Shown here: one piece after another, positions 33,979-42,489 of the stretch
Layout: every line of letters begins with the position of its first letter
How positions within the stretch are numbered: the first letter of the stretch is position 1
Source of the DNA: Pseudomonas brassicacearum subsp. brassicacearum
GTDB lineage: Bacteria; Pseudomonadota; Gammaproteobacteria; Pseudomonadales; Pseudomonadaceae
Assembly: GCF_008801605.1 (NCBI RefSeq)
Contig: NZ_VZPJ01000009.1
Coordinates: forward strand, 186,001 to 250,000
Direction: 5' to 3'
DNA length: 64,000 bases
Translations under genes and position numbers: made by a program
Notes under the pieces: generated by a model
Seen by the model: the letters and a program-made list of their open reading frames with translations, nothing else
What the model was told of the DNA's origin: nothing
Database searches by the model: none

Positions 33979-35478
33979 ATGGCAAAAACCTTCGAGCTCG
34001 AAACGCTGAAGATGCGACTCAACGATGCCGAATTTCAGATGCTGGATCTGCATCAGCGGATTCAGCGCGCCCTGCGTGCACTGATCCTCGATGGCGCCCT
34101 TGACGCAGGCCTGAAACTGCCGGCAACCAGGGTCCTGGCCAAGACGCTGGGCGTTGCCCGTGACACGGTGGAGAACGCCTATGTGCAGTTGCACCGGGAT
34201 GGCTTCATCGTGCGGCGCGAGGGCTCGGGCAGCTATGTATCCGAGACGGTTGGCACCGAGTTGCGCGGGGCTGCGCGCCGGCATAGGAAATTGCAAGACA
34301 CCCAGCGCAGCGAGGCGACGCCAGGATCGGGCTTGAGCCGGCGTGGCCGGATGATTTTCGACAGTGGTGGCGTGGCCGATCAACAGGTCATCAAGGCCTT
34401 TGCCACAGGGCTGCCGGAAACCCGCACCTTCCCCACCGATCTATGGGAACGCCTGCAACGCCAGGTCATGAAGGACTACCGGGGTAACATCCTGCTGCAC
34501 GGCGACCCGCAAGGCGCCGAGCCTCTGCGCAAGGCGATCGCCACCTACTTGAACCTCGAACGCGGGGCCAAATGTTCCCCCGAGCAGATCCTGGTGTTGA
34601 GCAGCACTCGCCAATCGCTGTTTCTGTGCGCGCAGTTGCTCGTGGATGCCGGCAAACCAATCCTGCTGGAAAACCCGGGCTACTACGGCGCCAGGAAGGC
34701 CTTTGAAACGGCAGAGACCAAGGTCGTGCCCATTGACGTCGATGCACTGGGCATACGCACAGACCTGCTGCGGGCAGACCGCAGCGGCGCCAGTTGCGTC
34801 TATGTGACGCCTTCGCATCAATACCCCACCGGGGCAACCTTGCCGCTGGAACGCCGACTCGAGCTGATCAACTGGGCGACCGAGCACGGCAGGTGGATCA
34901 TCGAGGACGACTACGACAGCGAGTTCCACTACGACGGGCTGCCGACCGCATGCGTGCAAGGCCTGGACAAATACCAGCGCACGATCTACCTCGGCACCTT
35001 CAGCAAAACCCTCTATCCGGGGTTGCGAATGGGTTACATGGTGCTGCCTTTCGAACTGGTCAAAGCCTTCACCTACGCGCGCAGCATCATGGACGGCCAC
35101 ACACCACAGATCCTTCAGTTGACCCTGGCACGCTTCATGGAAGACGGTCACTACAACGCCCATGTCCGGGCCATGCGCAAACTCTACGCCGGACGCCGTA
35201 CCACCCTGCTCGATGCCATTGGCAAGCGCCTGGACGGAATCGTTACCGCCTTGCGCCCACAAGGCGGGCTGCAGATTCCCTGCCTGCTGGCCGATGGCTG
35301 GTCGGAGGAAAAGACCCTCCGCCAAGCGGCCAGTGCGGGTGTACAGCTGCCCGGCCTCAGCCGGCTGTACGCCGGCGAAGAAAAGAAACAAGGTTGGCTA
35401 TTGGGGTACTCGTCCTTGACCGCCCATGAAATCGAAGCGGCCATGCGGCGGCTGGCCAATGCGCTGAGCAAAAAATAG
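33979..35478 (+). CDS. MocR/GabR-type transcriptional regulator
   Basis: This 499-residue protein joins an N-terminal GntR-type winged helix (about residues 20-90, with LPATRVLAKTLGVARDTVENAY) to a fold-type I aminotransferase domain (about 120-499). The PLP Lys is expected in TFSKTLYPGLRMGY near residue 347, and the conserved DDYDSEFHYDG is present. MocR regulators use bound PLP, or PLP plus an amino acid, to switch transcription, as in GabR and PdxR. It is divergent from the YggS-like and glyA genes and so probably controls them. The start follows a GAGCAG-type ribosome site. The effector is unknown. Confidence 0.93.
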   Translation: MAKTFELETLKMRLNDAEFQMLDLHQRIQRALRALILDGALDAGLKLPATRVLAKTLGVARDTVENAYVQLHRDGFIVRREGSGSYVSETVGTELRGAARRHRKLQDTQRSEATPGSGLSRRGRMIFDSGGVADQQVIKAFATGLPETRTFPTDLWERLQRQVMKDYRGNILLHGDPQGAEPLRKAIATYLNLERGAKCSPEQILVLSSTRQSLFLCAQLLVDAGKPILLENPGYYGARKAFETAETKVVPIDVDALGIRTDLLRADRSGASCVYVTPSHQYPTGATLPLERRLELINWATEHGRWIIEDDYDSEFHYDGLPTACVQGLDKYQRTIYLGTFSKTLYPGLRMGYMVLPFELVKAFTYARSIMDGHTPQILQLTLARFMEDGHYNAHVRAMRKLYAGRRTTLLDAIGKRLDGIVTALRPQGGLQIPCLLADGWSEEKTLRQAASAGVQLPGLSRLYAGEEKKQGWLLGYSSLTAHEIEAAMRRLANALSKK

Positions 35479-35720
35479 AACAACACATGGCGTTCGATAC
35501 TCAAAACGCATCCCTTTTTATGGGTAAAAAAGCAATTCGATGGCCATATATGCCTGCCCGAGGTCGCTGCCGGAACAATAATCCGGCGCCAAAAAGGCAT
35601 TATGGTCCGGATCCTGCTTTCTTTTTTTCCAACAACCCAAGCTGTCACATGAGCGTCATGACCGGGCCGCAAACTGGCTCTGTCCGCCAACAACAGCTTC
35701 ATAAAAACAAGGACGAAGGT

Positions 35721-35915
35721 ATGCCCACACAAAACCCTCATCGTATCGTCGGCCTGTGCACCTCCAGCAAGGTGTACAACGTGCTGACCGAACTCAAGCA
35801 ACTGGAAGGCCACCGCAGCGCCAAGTTCCTTTCCCTGCTGGCGGAAAACCTGGTGCGCAAGGGCCTGCTCAACGAGCAGGAAGTGGTGCACATGCTCGAT
35901 CTGGTCGTCGATTGA
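35721..35915 (+). CDS. Small protein of unknown function
   Basis: This 64-residue protein starts MPTQNPHRIVGLCTSSKVY, with AAGGACGAAGG just upstream as ribosome site. It is largely helical and contains one Cys and an acidic C-terminus (VVHMLDLVVD). It has no membrane segment. The start was chosen by the ribosome site; the frame is open further up but the extension is AT-rich and has non-coding composition. The 242-bp gap 35479-35720 before it holds no other gene. Function not recognised. Confidence 0.65.
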   Translation: MPTQNPHRIVGLCTSSKVYNVLTELKQLEGHRSAKFLSLLAENLVRKGLLNEQEVVHMLDLVVD

Positions 35916-35953
35916 GCGGCATCGATTCCTACTATTGAGCCGGTTGATTTTTC

Positions 35954-35980
35954 GTTACCCCCACTGAGTCGTAAGGTAAC
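35954..35980. repeat. Interrupted inverted repeat upstream of a small gene
   Basis: GTTACC and GGTAAC are inverted around 15 bp, 25 bp before the ATG of the 60-residue protein. It may be an operator, but this is weak evidence. Confidence 0.3.
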
Positions 35981-36004
35981 CCCATCGATTGATGGAGGTT
36001 TCCC

Positions 36005-36187
36005 ATGCCCAAGGTTCAAATCATGTCTGTCATTGGCAGCGCTGTCCCCGCCCCACTCCGGGAGCTCGGGTTGCTGGCCTGCTGGTATCTGGTGCAAGAC
36101 GGCGTGACCATCAGCGGCCCGCTGACTTCACTGCCCGCCGCCCAGGCCCTGTCGCAACGTATCGGCCCGTACCTGCTGAGCGCCTAG
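36005..36187 (+). CDS. Small protein of unknown function
   Basis: This 60-residue protein starts MPKVQIMSVIGSAVPAPLRE after a strong ribosome site (TGGAGG, spacing about 7). The rest contains a hydrophobic patch GLLACWYLVQDGV and a GPLTSLPAAQAL segment. The stop codon overlaps a long hairpin shared with the next, converging gene. It lies downstream of another small gene on the same strand. Function not recognised; the ribosome site and hairpin support that it is expressed. Confidence 0.68.
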   Translation: MPKVQIMSVIGSAVPAPLRELGLLACWYLVQDGVTISGPLTSLPAAQALSQRIGPYLLSA

Positions 36188-36230
36188 GCTTTATACGAAA
36201 AGTGCCTGCGCGACTTTTCATACAAAGCCT
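36186..36230. terminator. Bidirectional terminator hairpin overlapping both stop codons
   Basis: AGGCTTT and GAAAAGT pair with ACTTTTC and AAAGCCT across a short loop. The hairpin covers the last bases of the 60-residue gene and of the PerM-type gene, which converge here. Confidence 0.75.
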
Positions 36231-37290
36231 AAGGCAATTGCACCCGCGGCGTGGTTTCGACGAACAGGGCCCAACTCGACATGAACAGCGCGGCGATCAG
36301 CGGCCCGATCACGAAGCCATTGAGCCCGAACACCGCCAGCCCGCCCAGCGTCGAGACCAGCACCATGTAGTCGGGCATCTTGGTGTCCTTGCCCACCAGG
36401 ATCGGGCGCAGGAAATTGTCCACCAGGCCGATCACGAACACCCCGAACAGCGTCAGTACCACGCCCTGCCAGATCGCCCCCGAGAGCAGGAAATACACCG
36501 CCACCGGCGCCCAGACGAGGCCCGCCCCCACCGCTGGCAACAACGACAGGAACGCCATCAGCACCGCCCAGGGCAACACCGTCGGAATCCCCAGGATCCA
36601 GAAGATCAGCCCCCCCAGCGCGCCTTGGCTGATGGCGACCAGCAGGTTGCCTTTCACCGTGGCGCGCACCACCCGGTTGAATTTCAACTGCAGGCGGCGC
36701 TTTTGGTGTTCCGCCAAGGGAACGGCCGTGCGCACCTTGCGCACCAGCTCCGCGCCGTCGCGCAGAAAGAAGAACAGCAGGTAGATCATCACGAAGAAGC
36801 TGACCAGGAACTGAAAGGTTCCCTGCCCGAAGCTGAAGGCCTGGGTGGCGAAGAACTCGCTGCCCTGCATCGCGCTCTTGACGATCTTGTCGCGCAAGCC
36901 GTTCAGGTTGCCCAGGCCGAAGCGGTCCAGCAGGTGCTGAAAGTACGGCGGCAAGGCATCCTTGAAGCGGGCCAGGTAATCGGCAATGTCCAGTTCTCCA
37001 CTTTCCAGGCTCTTGTACAGCGCCGCGCCTTCCTGGACCAACAACGTACTGATGATGATCACCGGCAAGATCGCGCAGACCACACAGATACTCAACGTGA
37101 ACAACGAAGTGACATTGCGGTGCCAGCCGAACTTCAACTGCAGGCGGCGCTGCATCGGCGCAAAGACGATGCCCAGGATCACCGCCCAGAACACCGCGCC
37201 GTAAAACGGCAGCAGAATCCAGATGAAGGCGATGGTGACCAGCACCAGGAGCAACATCTGGGCTTTGTTTTGCAGCATCTTTCGATTCAT
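36229..37290 (-). CDS. AI-2E/PerM-family membrane protein
   Basis: This 353-residue protein starts MNRKMLQNKAQMLLLVLVTIAF and has about seven to eight hydrophobic segments (two near residues 10-50, one near 60-85, and a cluster from 145 to 330), with the large extramembrane middle region typical of the AI-2E exporter/PerM (UPF0118) family. Members include TqsA of E. coli and Na+/H+ antiporters; the substrate here is unknown. The start 37 codons into the open frame was chosen because the hydrophobic N-terminus begins there. It is divergent from yegQ. Confidence 0.9.
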   Translation of the reverse strand: MNRKMLQNKAQMLLLVLVTIAFIWILLPFYGAVFWAVILGIVFAPMQRRLQLKFGWHRNVTSLFTLSICVVCAILPVIIISTLLVQEGAALYKSLESGELDIADYLARFKDALPPYFQHLLDRFGLGNLNGLRDKIVKSAMQGSEFFATQAFSFGQGTFQFLVSFFVMIYLLFFFLRDGAELVRKVRTAVPLAEHQKRRLQLKFNRVVRATVKGNLLVAISQGALGGLIFWILGIPTVLPWAVLMAFLSLLPAVGAGLVWAPVAVYFLLSGAIWQGVVLTLFGVFVIGLVDNFLRPILVGKDTKMPDYMVLVSTLGGLAVFGLNGFVIGPLIAALFMSSWALFVETTPRVQLP

Positions 37291-37438
37291 CAGCTTTCCA
37301 TGTCCAAAGGCGGGATAAACATTAGTCCGCCAGGACGCGCCGGAGTGCCTTCGCGTTTGCCCTGTGCCTTTGATCCAGATCAATATGGCCTGGCCGAGCA
37401 TGGGCTACCCTCGCCGCCTTTTGCGATCCGACGCCATC

Positions 37439-38764
37439 ATGACCCTCGCCGCCCCCGAACTACTGGCTCCCGCCGGCACCCTGAAAAACATGCGCTATGC
37501 CTTCGCCTACGGTGCCGATGCGGTGTATGCCGGTCAGCCGCGCTACAGTCTGCGGGTGCGCAACAACGAATTCGACCATGCGAACCTGGCCTTGGGTATT
37601 GCCGAGGCCCAGGCCATGGGCAAGCGCTTCTACGTGGTGGTGAACATTGCCCCGCACAACGCCAAGTTGCGCACCTTCCTCAAAGACCTCGAACCGGTGA
37701 TCGCCATGGCGCCGGACGCGCTGATCATGTCCGACCCGGGGCTGATCATGCTGGTGCGCCGGCATTTCCCGCAGATGCCGATTCACCTGTCGGTGCAGGC
37801 CAACACGGTGAACTGGGCGAGCGTCGAGTTCTGGCAGCAGCAGGGCTTGAGTCGGATCATCCTTTCCAGGGAACTGTCCCTGGAGGAAATCGCCGAGATC
37901 CGCGAGCAGGTGCCGGCCATGGAGCTGGAAGTGTTCGTCCACGGCGCGCTGTGCATGGCCTATTCCGGACGCTGCCTGCTGTCCGGCTATTTGAACAAGC
38001 GCGACGCCAACCAGGGCAGTTGCACCAATGCCTGTCGCTGGAAATATTCGGCGCAACCGGCGGTGGAAAACGCTGTGGGCGACATCGTGCAGACCTATCA
38101 ACCCGAGCCGACCCTGGGCCTTGGCGCGCCCACCGACCAGGTGTTTTTGCTTCAGGAAGCCAACCGCCCGGGAGAATCCATGCCGGCCTTCGAGGACGAG
38201 CACGGCACCTACATCATGAATGCCAAGGACCTGCGAGCCGTGCAGCACGTCGAGCGCCTGGCGCGCATGGGCGTGCATTCGCTGAAGATCGAAGGGCGGA
38301 CCAAGTCGCACTTCTATTGCGCGCGCACCACCCAGGTGTATCGCCAGGCCATCGATGACGCGGTGGCCGGCCGGGAATTTGATCGCAACCTGATGACCGA
38401 CCTGGAGTCCCTGGCCCAGCGCGGCTACACCGAAGGTTTTCTAAGGCGCCATGTGCACGACGAATACCAGAACTACCAGAACGGCAGTTCGGTGTCGGAG
38501 CGCCAGCAGTTCGTCGGCGAACTGACCGGCGAACGGCGCGAACGCCTGGCCGAAGTACGGGTGAAGAACCGCTTTGGCCTGGGCGATCACATGGAACTGA
38601 TGACCCCCAAGGGTAATTTCCACTTCGACCTGCATCAGTTGCAGAACGTCAAAGGCCAGGGCATCGAGGTGGCACCGGGGGATGGGCACGTGGTGTACGT
38701 GCCGATTCCGGATGCGGTGGATCTGCGGTTTGGGTTGTTGATGCGCGATGTGCGTGAGCCATAG
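37439..38764 (+). CDS. yegQ: U32-family tRNA hydroxylation protein (TrhP/YegQ)
   Basis: This 441-residue protein begins MTLAAPELLAPAGTLKNMRYA. It has the U32 signature EVFVHGALCMAYSGRC near residues 165-180 and further Cys in GSCTNACRW. In E. coli YegQ/TrhP installs 5-hydroxyuridine at tRNA position 34 using prephenate. The cysteines are likely iron-sulfur ligands. Despite the name peptidase U32, this subgroup is a tRNA-modification enzyme. The start was chosen to match the family start LELLAPAG-like ELLAPAGT. Confidence 0.92.
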   Translation: MTLAAPELLAPAGTLKNMRYAFAYGADAVYAGQPRYSLRVRNNEFDHANLALGIAEAQAMGKRFYVVVNIAPHNAKLRTFLKDLEPVIAMAPDALIMSDPGLIMLVRRHFPQMPIHLSVQANTVNWASVEFWQQQGLSRIILSRELSLEEIAEIREQVPAMELEVFVHGALCMAYSGRCLLSGYLNKRDANQGSCTNACRWKYSAQPAVENAVGDIVQTYQPEPTLGLGAPTDQVFLLQEANRPGESMPAFEDEHGTYIMNAKDLRAVQHVERLARMGVHSLKIEGRTKSHFYCARTTQVYRQAIDDAVAGREFDRNLMTDLESLAQRGYTEGFLRRHVHDEYQNYQNGSSVSERQQFVGELTGERRERLAEVRVKNRFGLGDHMELMTPKGNFHFDLHQLQNVKGQGIEVAPGDGHVVYVPIPDAVDLRFGLLMRDVREP

Positions 38765-38765
38765 C

Positions 38766-38863
38766 CCCTGTGGGAGTGAGCTTGCTCGCGATGGCGGTGC
38801 GTCTGCCAAATGAATGTTGGCTGATCCAACGCTATCGCGAGCAAGCTCGCTCCCACAGGGTTT
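38766..38863. repeat. REP inverted pair
   Basis: Inverted REP cores about 50 bp apart lie directly after the yegQ stop. Confidence 0.85.
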
Positions 38864-38897
38864 TGTAGCGGTTTGCACCTGTGAAGCACGGCAGAAA

Positions 38898-38990
38898 CTG
38901 CCGAAGGCTGCGATCCTTCTTTCTCGATAAGACCCGGTTGCCCAGGTGAAAACATCTGGATCGAGAGCAAAAGATCGCAGCCTTCGGCAG
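38898..38990. repeat. Long imperfect hairpin, second repeat family
   Basis: CTGCCGAAGGCTGCGATC and its exact 18-bp inverse lie 57 bp apart. Inside them, TCTCGAT and ATCGAGA form a further 7-bp stem. It is unrelated to the common REP core and lies between converging yegQ and chemoreceptor genes. Confidence 0.75.
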
Positions 38991-39007
38991 CTCCTGCCGC
39001 GATGGGA

Positions 39008-40687
39008 TCAGATCCGGAACTGTCCTACCAGCTTGCCCAGGCGCTGGCCCAGGTCGGCCAGGCTGCGGGAGGTCTGGGCGCCGAGTTGGGTTTCGTCGGC
39101 GACGCTGTCCACGGCCACGGCGATCTGATGCACGCTGCGGTTGATTTCCTCGGCCACCGCGGTCTGTTCTTCGGCAGCGCTGGCGATCTGGGCGTTCATC
39201 GAGTTGATGGTGCCGATCAACTGCGCCATGGTGTCCAGGGAGGCACCCGCCTCGTTGGCCCGTTCCGAAGTGCCCTCGCCAGCCTCACTGGAACGGCGCA
39301 TCGCTTCCACCGCCGCATGAGTGCCTGATTGCAAGCGATCGATCATGCCCTGGATTTCCTGGGTGCTCTGCTGGGTCCGGCTGGCCAGGGCCCGCACTTC
39401 ATCGGCCACCACCGCAAACCCACGCCCCGCCTCGCCGGCACGCGCGGCCTCGATGGCGGCGTTGAGAGCCAGCAGGTTGGTCTGCTCGGCAATCGAACGA
39501 ATCACCCCAAGCACGCTGACAATCGAAGCCACGTCCTGCTGCAGGCTGTCCAGGGACACGCCACTGCTGCGGATATCGTTCACCAACGCATGAATCTGCT
39601 GGATGCTGCCGGCCACCACGCGCTTGGCCGATTGTCCTTCCTCGTCGGTCTGCTGGGCCGCGACGGCGGCGCCCTGGGCGCTGCGGGCGACTTCCTGGGC
39701 AGCCGAGGACATCTCGTTGATCGCCGTGGCGACCTGATCGGTTTCGTGGCGCTGGCGTTCCATGGCCTGCTCGGAGCGCTGGGCCTGCTCGGAGACTTGC
39801 GTCACCAGGCCGGTCAGTTGCGAGGTCATGTCGGTGATCTGCCGCACCAGGCCGTGGATCTTGTCGACGAAGCGGTTGAACGAACCGGCCAGTTGGCCGA
39901 GCTCGTCCTGGCTGGTGATGGTCAGCCGACGGGTCAGGTCGCCCTCGCCCGCGGCGATGTCGTCGAGGTTGTCTTTCATCAGGTGCAGCGGCCGCAGGAT
40001 CGTGTTGGCGAGCACCAGGCCCACCACCGCAATCACCAGCAACACCACCGCGGCGATCCCGACGATGCTCAATATCACGCCTTGCAGGCGATCGTGGACC
40101 TTGGTTTCCACCAGCGCGACCTGGGCTTCGATGCCGTCCAGGTTGACCGAGCTACCGACTGCCAGGTCCCACTTGGACAGGTATTCGGTGTAGCCAAGTT
40201 TGGGCACCAGGTCTTTGCTGCCGGGCAACGGCGAGCTGTATTCGAGGTAGTGAGTCCCGTCCTTGGCGACTTTCACCAGGTCGCGGTTGACGTAGACACC
40301 GTTCGGGTCGCGGTTGTCCTTGAAACTCTTGCCCACGCCATCGGGGCTGTTGGCCTTGAACAGACGAATGGTCTCGGAGTCGTAGCCGAAGAAATAGCCA
40401 TCCTTGCCGTAGCTGATGTTCGACAGCAGCTTGATCGCCTGGGCGCGCGCTTCATTATCGCCAGGCGCGGCGGCATCGTAGAGCGGCTTGATGGCGGTCA
40501 GGCCCACCGCTACGTAGTTCTGCAGCGTGGCCTTGGCCTCGCTGAGCAGGCGCTCGCGGGTTTGCTGGACCTCTTTGCTAGCTTGCTCCTTCAAGATGAA
40601 AGCCGTGGTCAGGCTGATGATCACGGCGGACAGCAATACCGGCAGTATCGCAAGGGACAGGACTTTAGCCTTCAGGCTCAGGCGCAT
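39008..40687 (-). CDS. Methyl-accepting chemotaxis protein (Cache-type sensor)
   Basis: This 559-residue receptor has an N-terminal membrane segment (about 8-30), a periplasmic single-Cache domain (about 35-195, with GYFFGYDSETI and YLEYSSPLPGS), a second membrane segment (about 200-225), a HAMP domain (about 225-280) and the long cytoplasmic signalling coil. The conserved tip EVRALASRTQQSTQEI is complete. This type of sensor often binds small carboxylic acids, but the ligand is not predictable here. The start 53 codons into the open frame was chosen where the membrane segment begins. Confidence 0.93.
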   Translation of the reverse strand: MRLSLKAKVLSLAILPVLLSAVIISLTTAFILKEQASKEVQQTRERLLSEAKATLQNYVAVGLTAIKPLYDAAAPGDNEARAQAIKLLSNISYGKDGYFFGYDSETIRLFKANSPDGVGKSFKDNRDPNGVYVNRDLVKVAKDGTHYLEYSSPLPGSKDLVPKLGYTEYLSKWDLAVGSSVNLDGIEAQVALVETKVHDRLQGVILSIVGIAAVVLLVIAVVGLVLANTILRPLHLMKDNLDDIAAGEGDLTRRLTITSQDELGQLAGSFNRFVDKIHGLVRQITDMTSQLTGLVTQVSEQAQRSEQAMERQRHETDQVATAINEMSSAAQEVARSAQGAAVAAQQTDEEGQSAKRVVAGSIQQIHALVNDIRSSGVSLDSLQQDVASIVSVLGVIRSIAEQTNLLALNAAIEAARAGEAGRGFAVVADEVRALASRTQQSTQEIQGMIDRLQSGTHAAVEAMRRSSEAGEGTSERANEAGASLDTMAQLIGTINSMNAQIASAAEEQTAVAEEINRSVHQIAVAVDSVADETQLGAQTSRSLADLGQRLGKLVGQFRI

Positions 40688-40802
40688 GCTGTTCACTCTT
40701 GTTGGTGTTATTGGCGTGGTTAGCTGTATTAACGGCACCGCGCGGCAAAACTGTAGGACAAGGTGAACAGGGTCTAAGAGAAGGGTCGATCTTGAGGGCC
40801 CC

Positions 40803-40895
40803 TTCGCGAGCAAGCTCGCTCCCACAGGGATTGGTGGTGTCCACAACTCTTGTGTTCACACCGATCCACTGTGGGAGCGAGCTTGCTCGCGATTG
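40803..40895. repeat. REP inverted pair
   Basis: Inverted REP cores separated by about 45 bp between the chemoreceptor start and the antiporter-like stop. Confidence 0.85.
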
Positions 40896-40914
40896 AGGTA
40901 ACTCGGTATTGAGG

Positions 40915-42234
40915 TTACAAGACCATCGCCGCCACCCAACCAAACACCAGCAGCGGCAGGTTGTAGTGGATGAAGGTCGGGACCACGGTGTCCCAGATGT
41001 GATGGTGCTGGCCGTCGATGTTCAGGCCCGAGGTCGGGCCCAGGGTCGAGTCCGAGGCTGGCGAGCCGGCATCGCCCAGGGCGCCGGCAGTGCCGACGAT
41101 GCAGACGATCGCCAGCGGGCTGAAGCCCAGTTGCAGGCACAGCGGCACGAAAATCGTCGCCAGGATCGGCACCGTGGAAAACGACGAGCCGATGCCCATG
41201 GTTACCAGCAGCCCCACCAGCAACATCATCAGCGCGCCAATGCCCTTGTTGTGGCCAATCCAGGCCGCCGAAGACTCCACCAGGCTCTGGACTTCACCGG
41301 TGGCCTTCATCACTTCGGCGAAGCCTGAGGCCGCGATCATGATGAAGCCGATCATCGCCATCATCTTCATACCTTCGGTGAACAGGTCGTCAGTCTCGCG
41401 CCAGCGCACCACCCCCGACAGCGAGAAAATCAGGAACCCGACCAGGGCACCGATGATCATCGAGTCCACCAGCAACTGCACCGCGAACGCCGCCGCCACC
41501 GCCAGCCCGGCCACCATCAGGCTCAGCGGGTTATAGCGCACAGCCACTTGCTCGACCCGGGCAATCTTCTTCAGGTCGTAGACGCGCTTCTTGCGGTAGG
41601 AGAACAACGACAGCAGCAAGCCAAACACCATGCCCAACGCCGGAATGCCCATGGCATGGGTGACGTTGATGCCGCTGACGTCCACACCGCTGCGGGCGAT
41701 GTTGGCCAGGAGGATTTCGTTGAGGAAGATATTGCCGAAGCCCACCGGCAGGAACATGTAGGGCGTGATCAGGCCGAAGGTCATGACGCAGGCGATCAAC
41801 CGGCGGTCCAACTGCAACTTGGTCAGCACATAGAGCAGCGGTGGCACCAGCAGCGGGATGAAGGCGATGTGGATTGGCAAAATGTTCTGGGAGGCGATCG
41901 CGACCGTTCCCAGCAGACCGATCAACACCCATTTGACGCCCGTGCCACCCGCGGCATCCTGGCGATCCACCAGGGCCAGGGCTTTGTCCGCCAGGGCATG
42001 GGCCATGCCGGACTTGGCAATCGCCACGGCGAAGGCACCGAGCAAGGCGTAGGACAACGCCACTGTCGCACCGCCACCCAGGCCGGCGTTGAACGCCTTG
42101 AGCGTTGCCTCGATTCCCAGGCCACCCGTCAGGCCACCCACCAACGCACCGATAATCAGCGCGATCACCACATGCACGCGGGCCAGGCTGAGCACCAGCA
42201 TGACGCCAACCGCGGCAATTACTGCATTTATCAT
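40915..42234 (-). CDS. Na+/H+ antiporter-family membrane transporter (YuiF-like)
   Basis: This 439-residue protein starts MINAVIAAVGVMLVLSLARV and has about eleven to twelve membrane segments, with GLGGGATVALSYALLGAFAVAIAKSG, IASQNILPIHIAFIPLLVPP and FSTVPILATIFVPLC. These features match the Na_H_antiport_2/YuiF group of the ion-transporter superfamily. Transport of sodium or of small organic substrates coupled to it has been suggested for relatives; the substrate here is unknown. The second of two adjacent ATG codons was chosen because TGAGG lies at five bases. It appears to be a single gene between REP elements. Confidence 0.88.
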   Translation of the reverse strand: MINAVIAAVGVMLVLSLARVHVVIALIIGALVGGLTGGLGIEATLKAFNAGLGGGATVALSYALLGAFAVAIAKSGMAHALADKALALVDRQDAAGGTGVKWVLIGLLGTVAIASQNILPIHIAFIPLLVPPLLYVLTKLQLDRRLIACVMTFGLITPYMFLPVGFGNIFLNEILLANIARSGVDVSGINVTHAMGIPALGMVFGLLLSLFSYRKKRVYDLKKIARVEQVAVRYNPLSLMVAGLAVAAAFAVQLLVDSMIIGALVGFLIFSLSGVVRWRETDDLFTEGMKMMAMIGFIMIAASGFAEVMKATGEVQSLVESSAAWIGHNKGIGALMMLLVGLLVTMGIGSSFSTVPILATIFVPLCLQLGFSPLAIVCIVGTAGALGDAGSPASDSTLGPTSGLNIDGQHHHIWDTVVPTFIHYNLPLLVFGWVAAMVL

Positions 42235-42360
42235 CATTACCTCAAAGCACAGCGATGGAAAGCCACCGGACAAAAAGGTCGCGACTTTGCAGCAAGCGGC
42301 GGCAAGCTGCAAGGGCCGTGGGGCGGGTTTTCAAGTCTCGCCCCCCTGTATGAGGGGGAT

Positions 42361-42453
42361 TTGTGGGAGCAAAGCTTGCTCGCGATGACGTTGTCACCTA
42401 CAACACCTGTGCTGGCTTTAAAAATGCTATCGCGAGCAAGCTTGCTCCCACAG
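42361..42453. repeat. REP inverted pair
   Basis: Inverted REP cores about 45 bp apart lie between the antiporter-like gene and the histidine kinase. Confidence 0.85.
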
Positions 42454-42489
42454 GTTCGCCCCACATACAGGCGGTGCCATGAATAGCTG

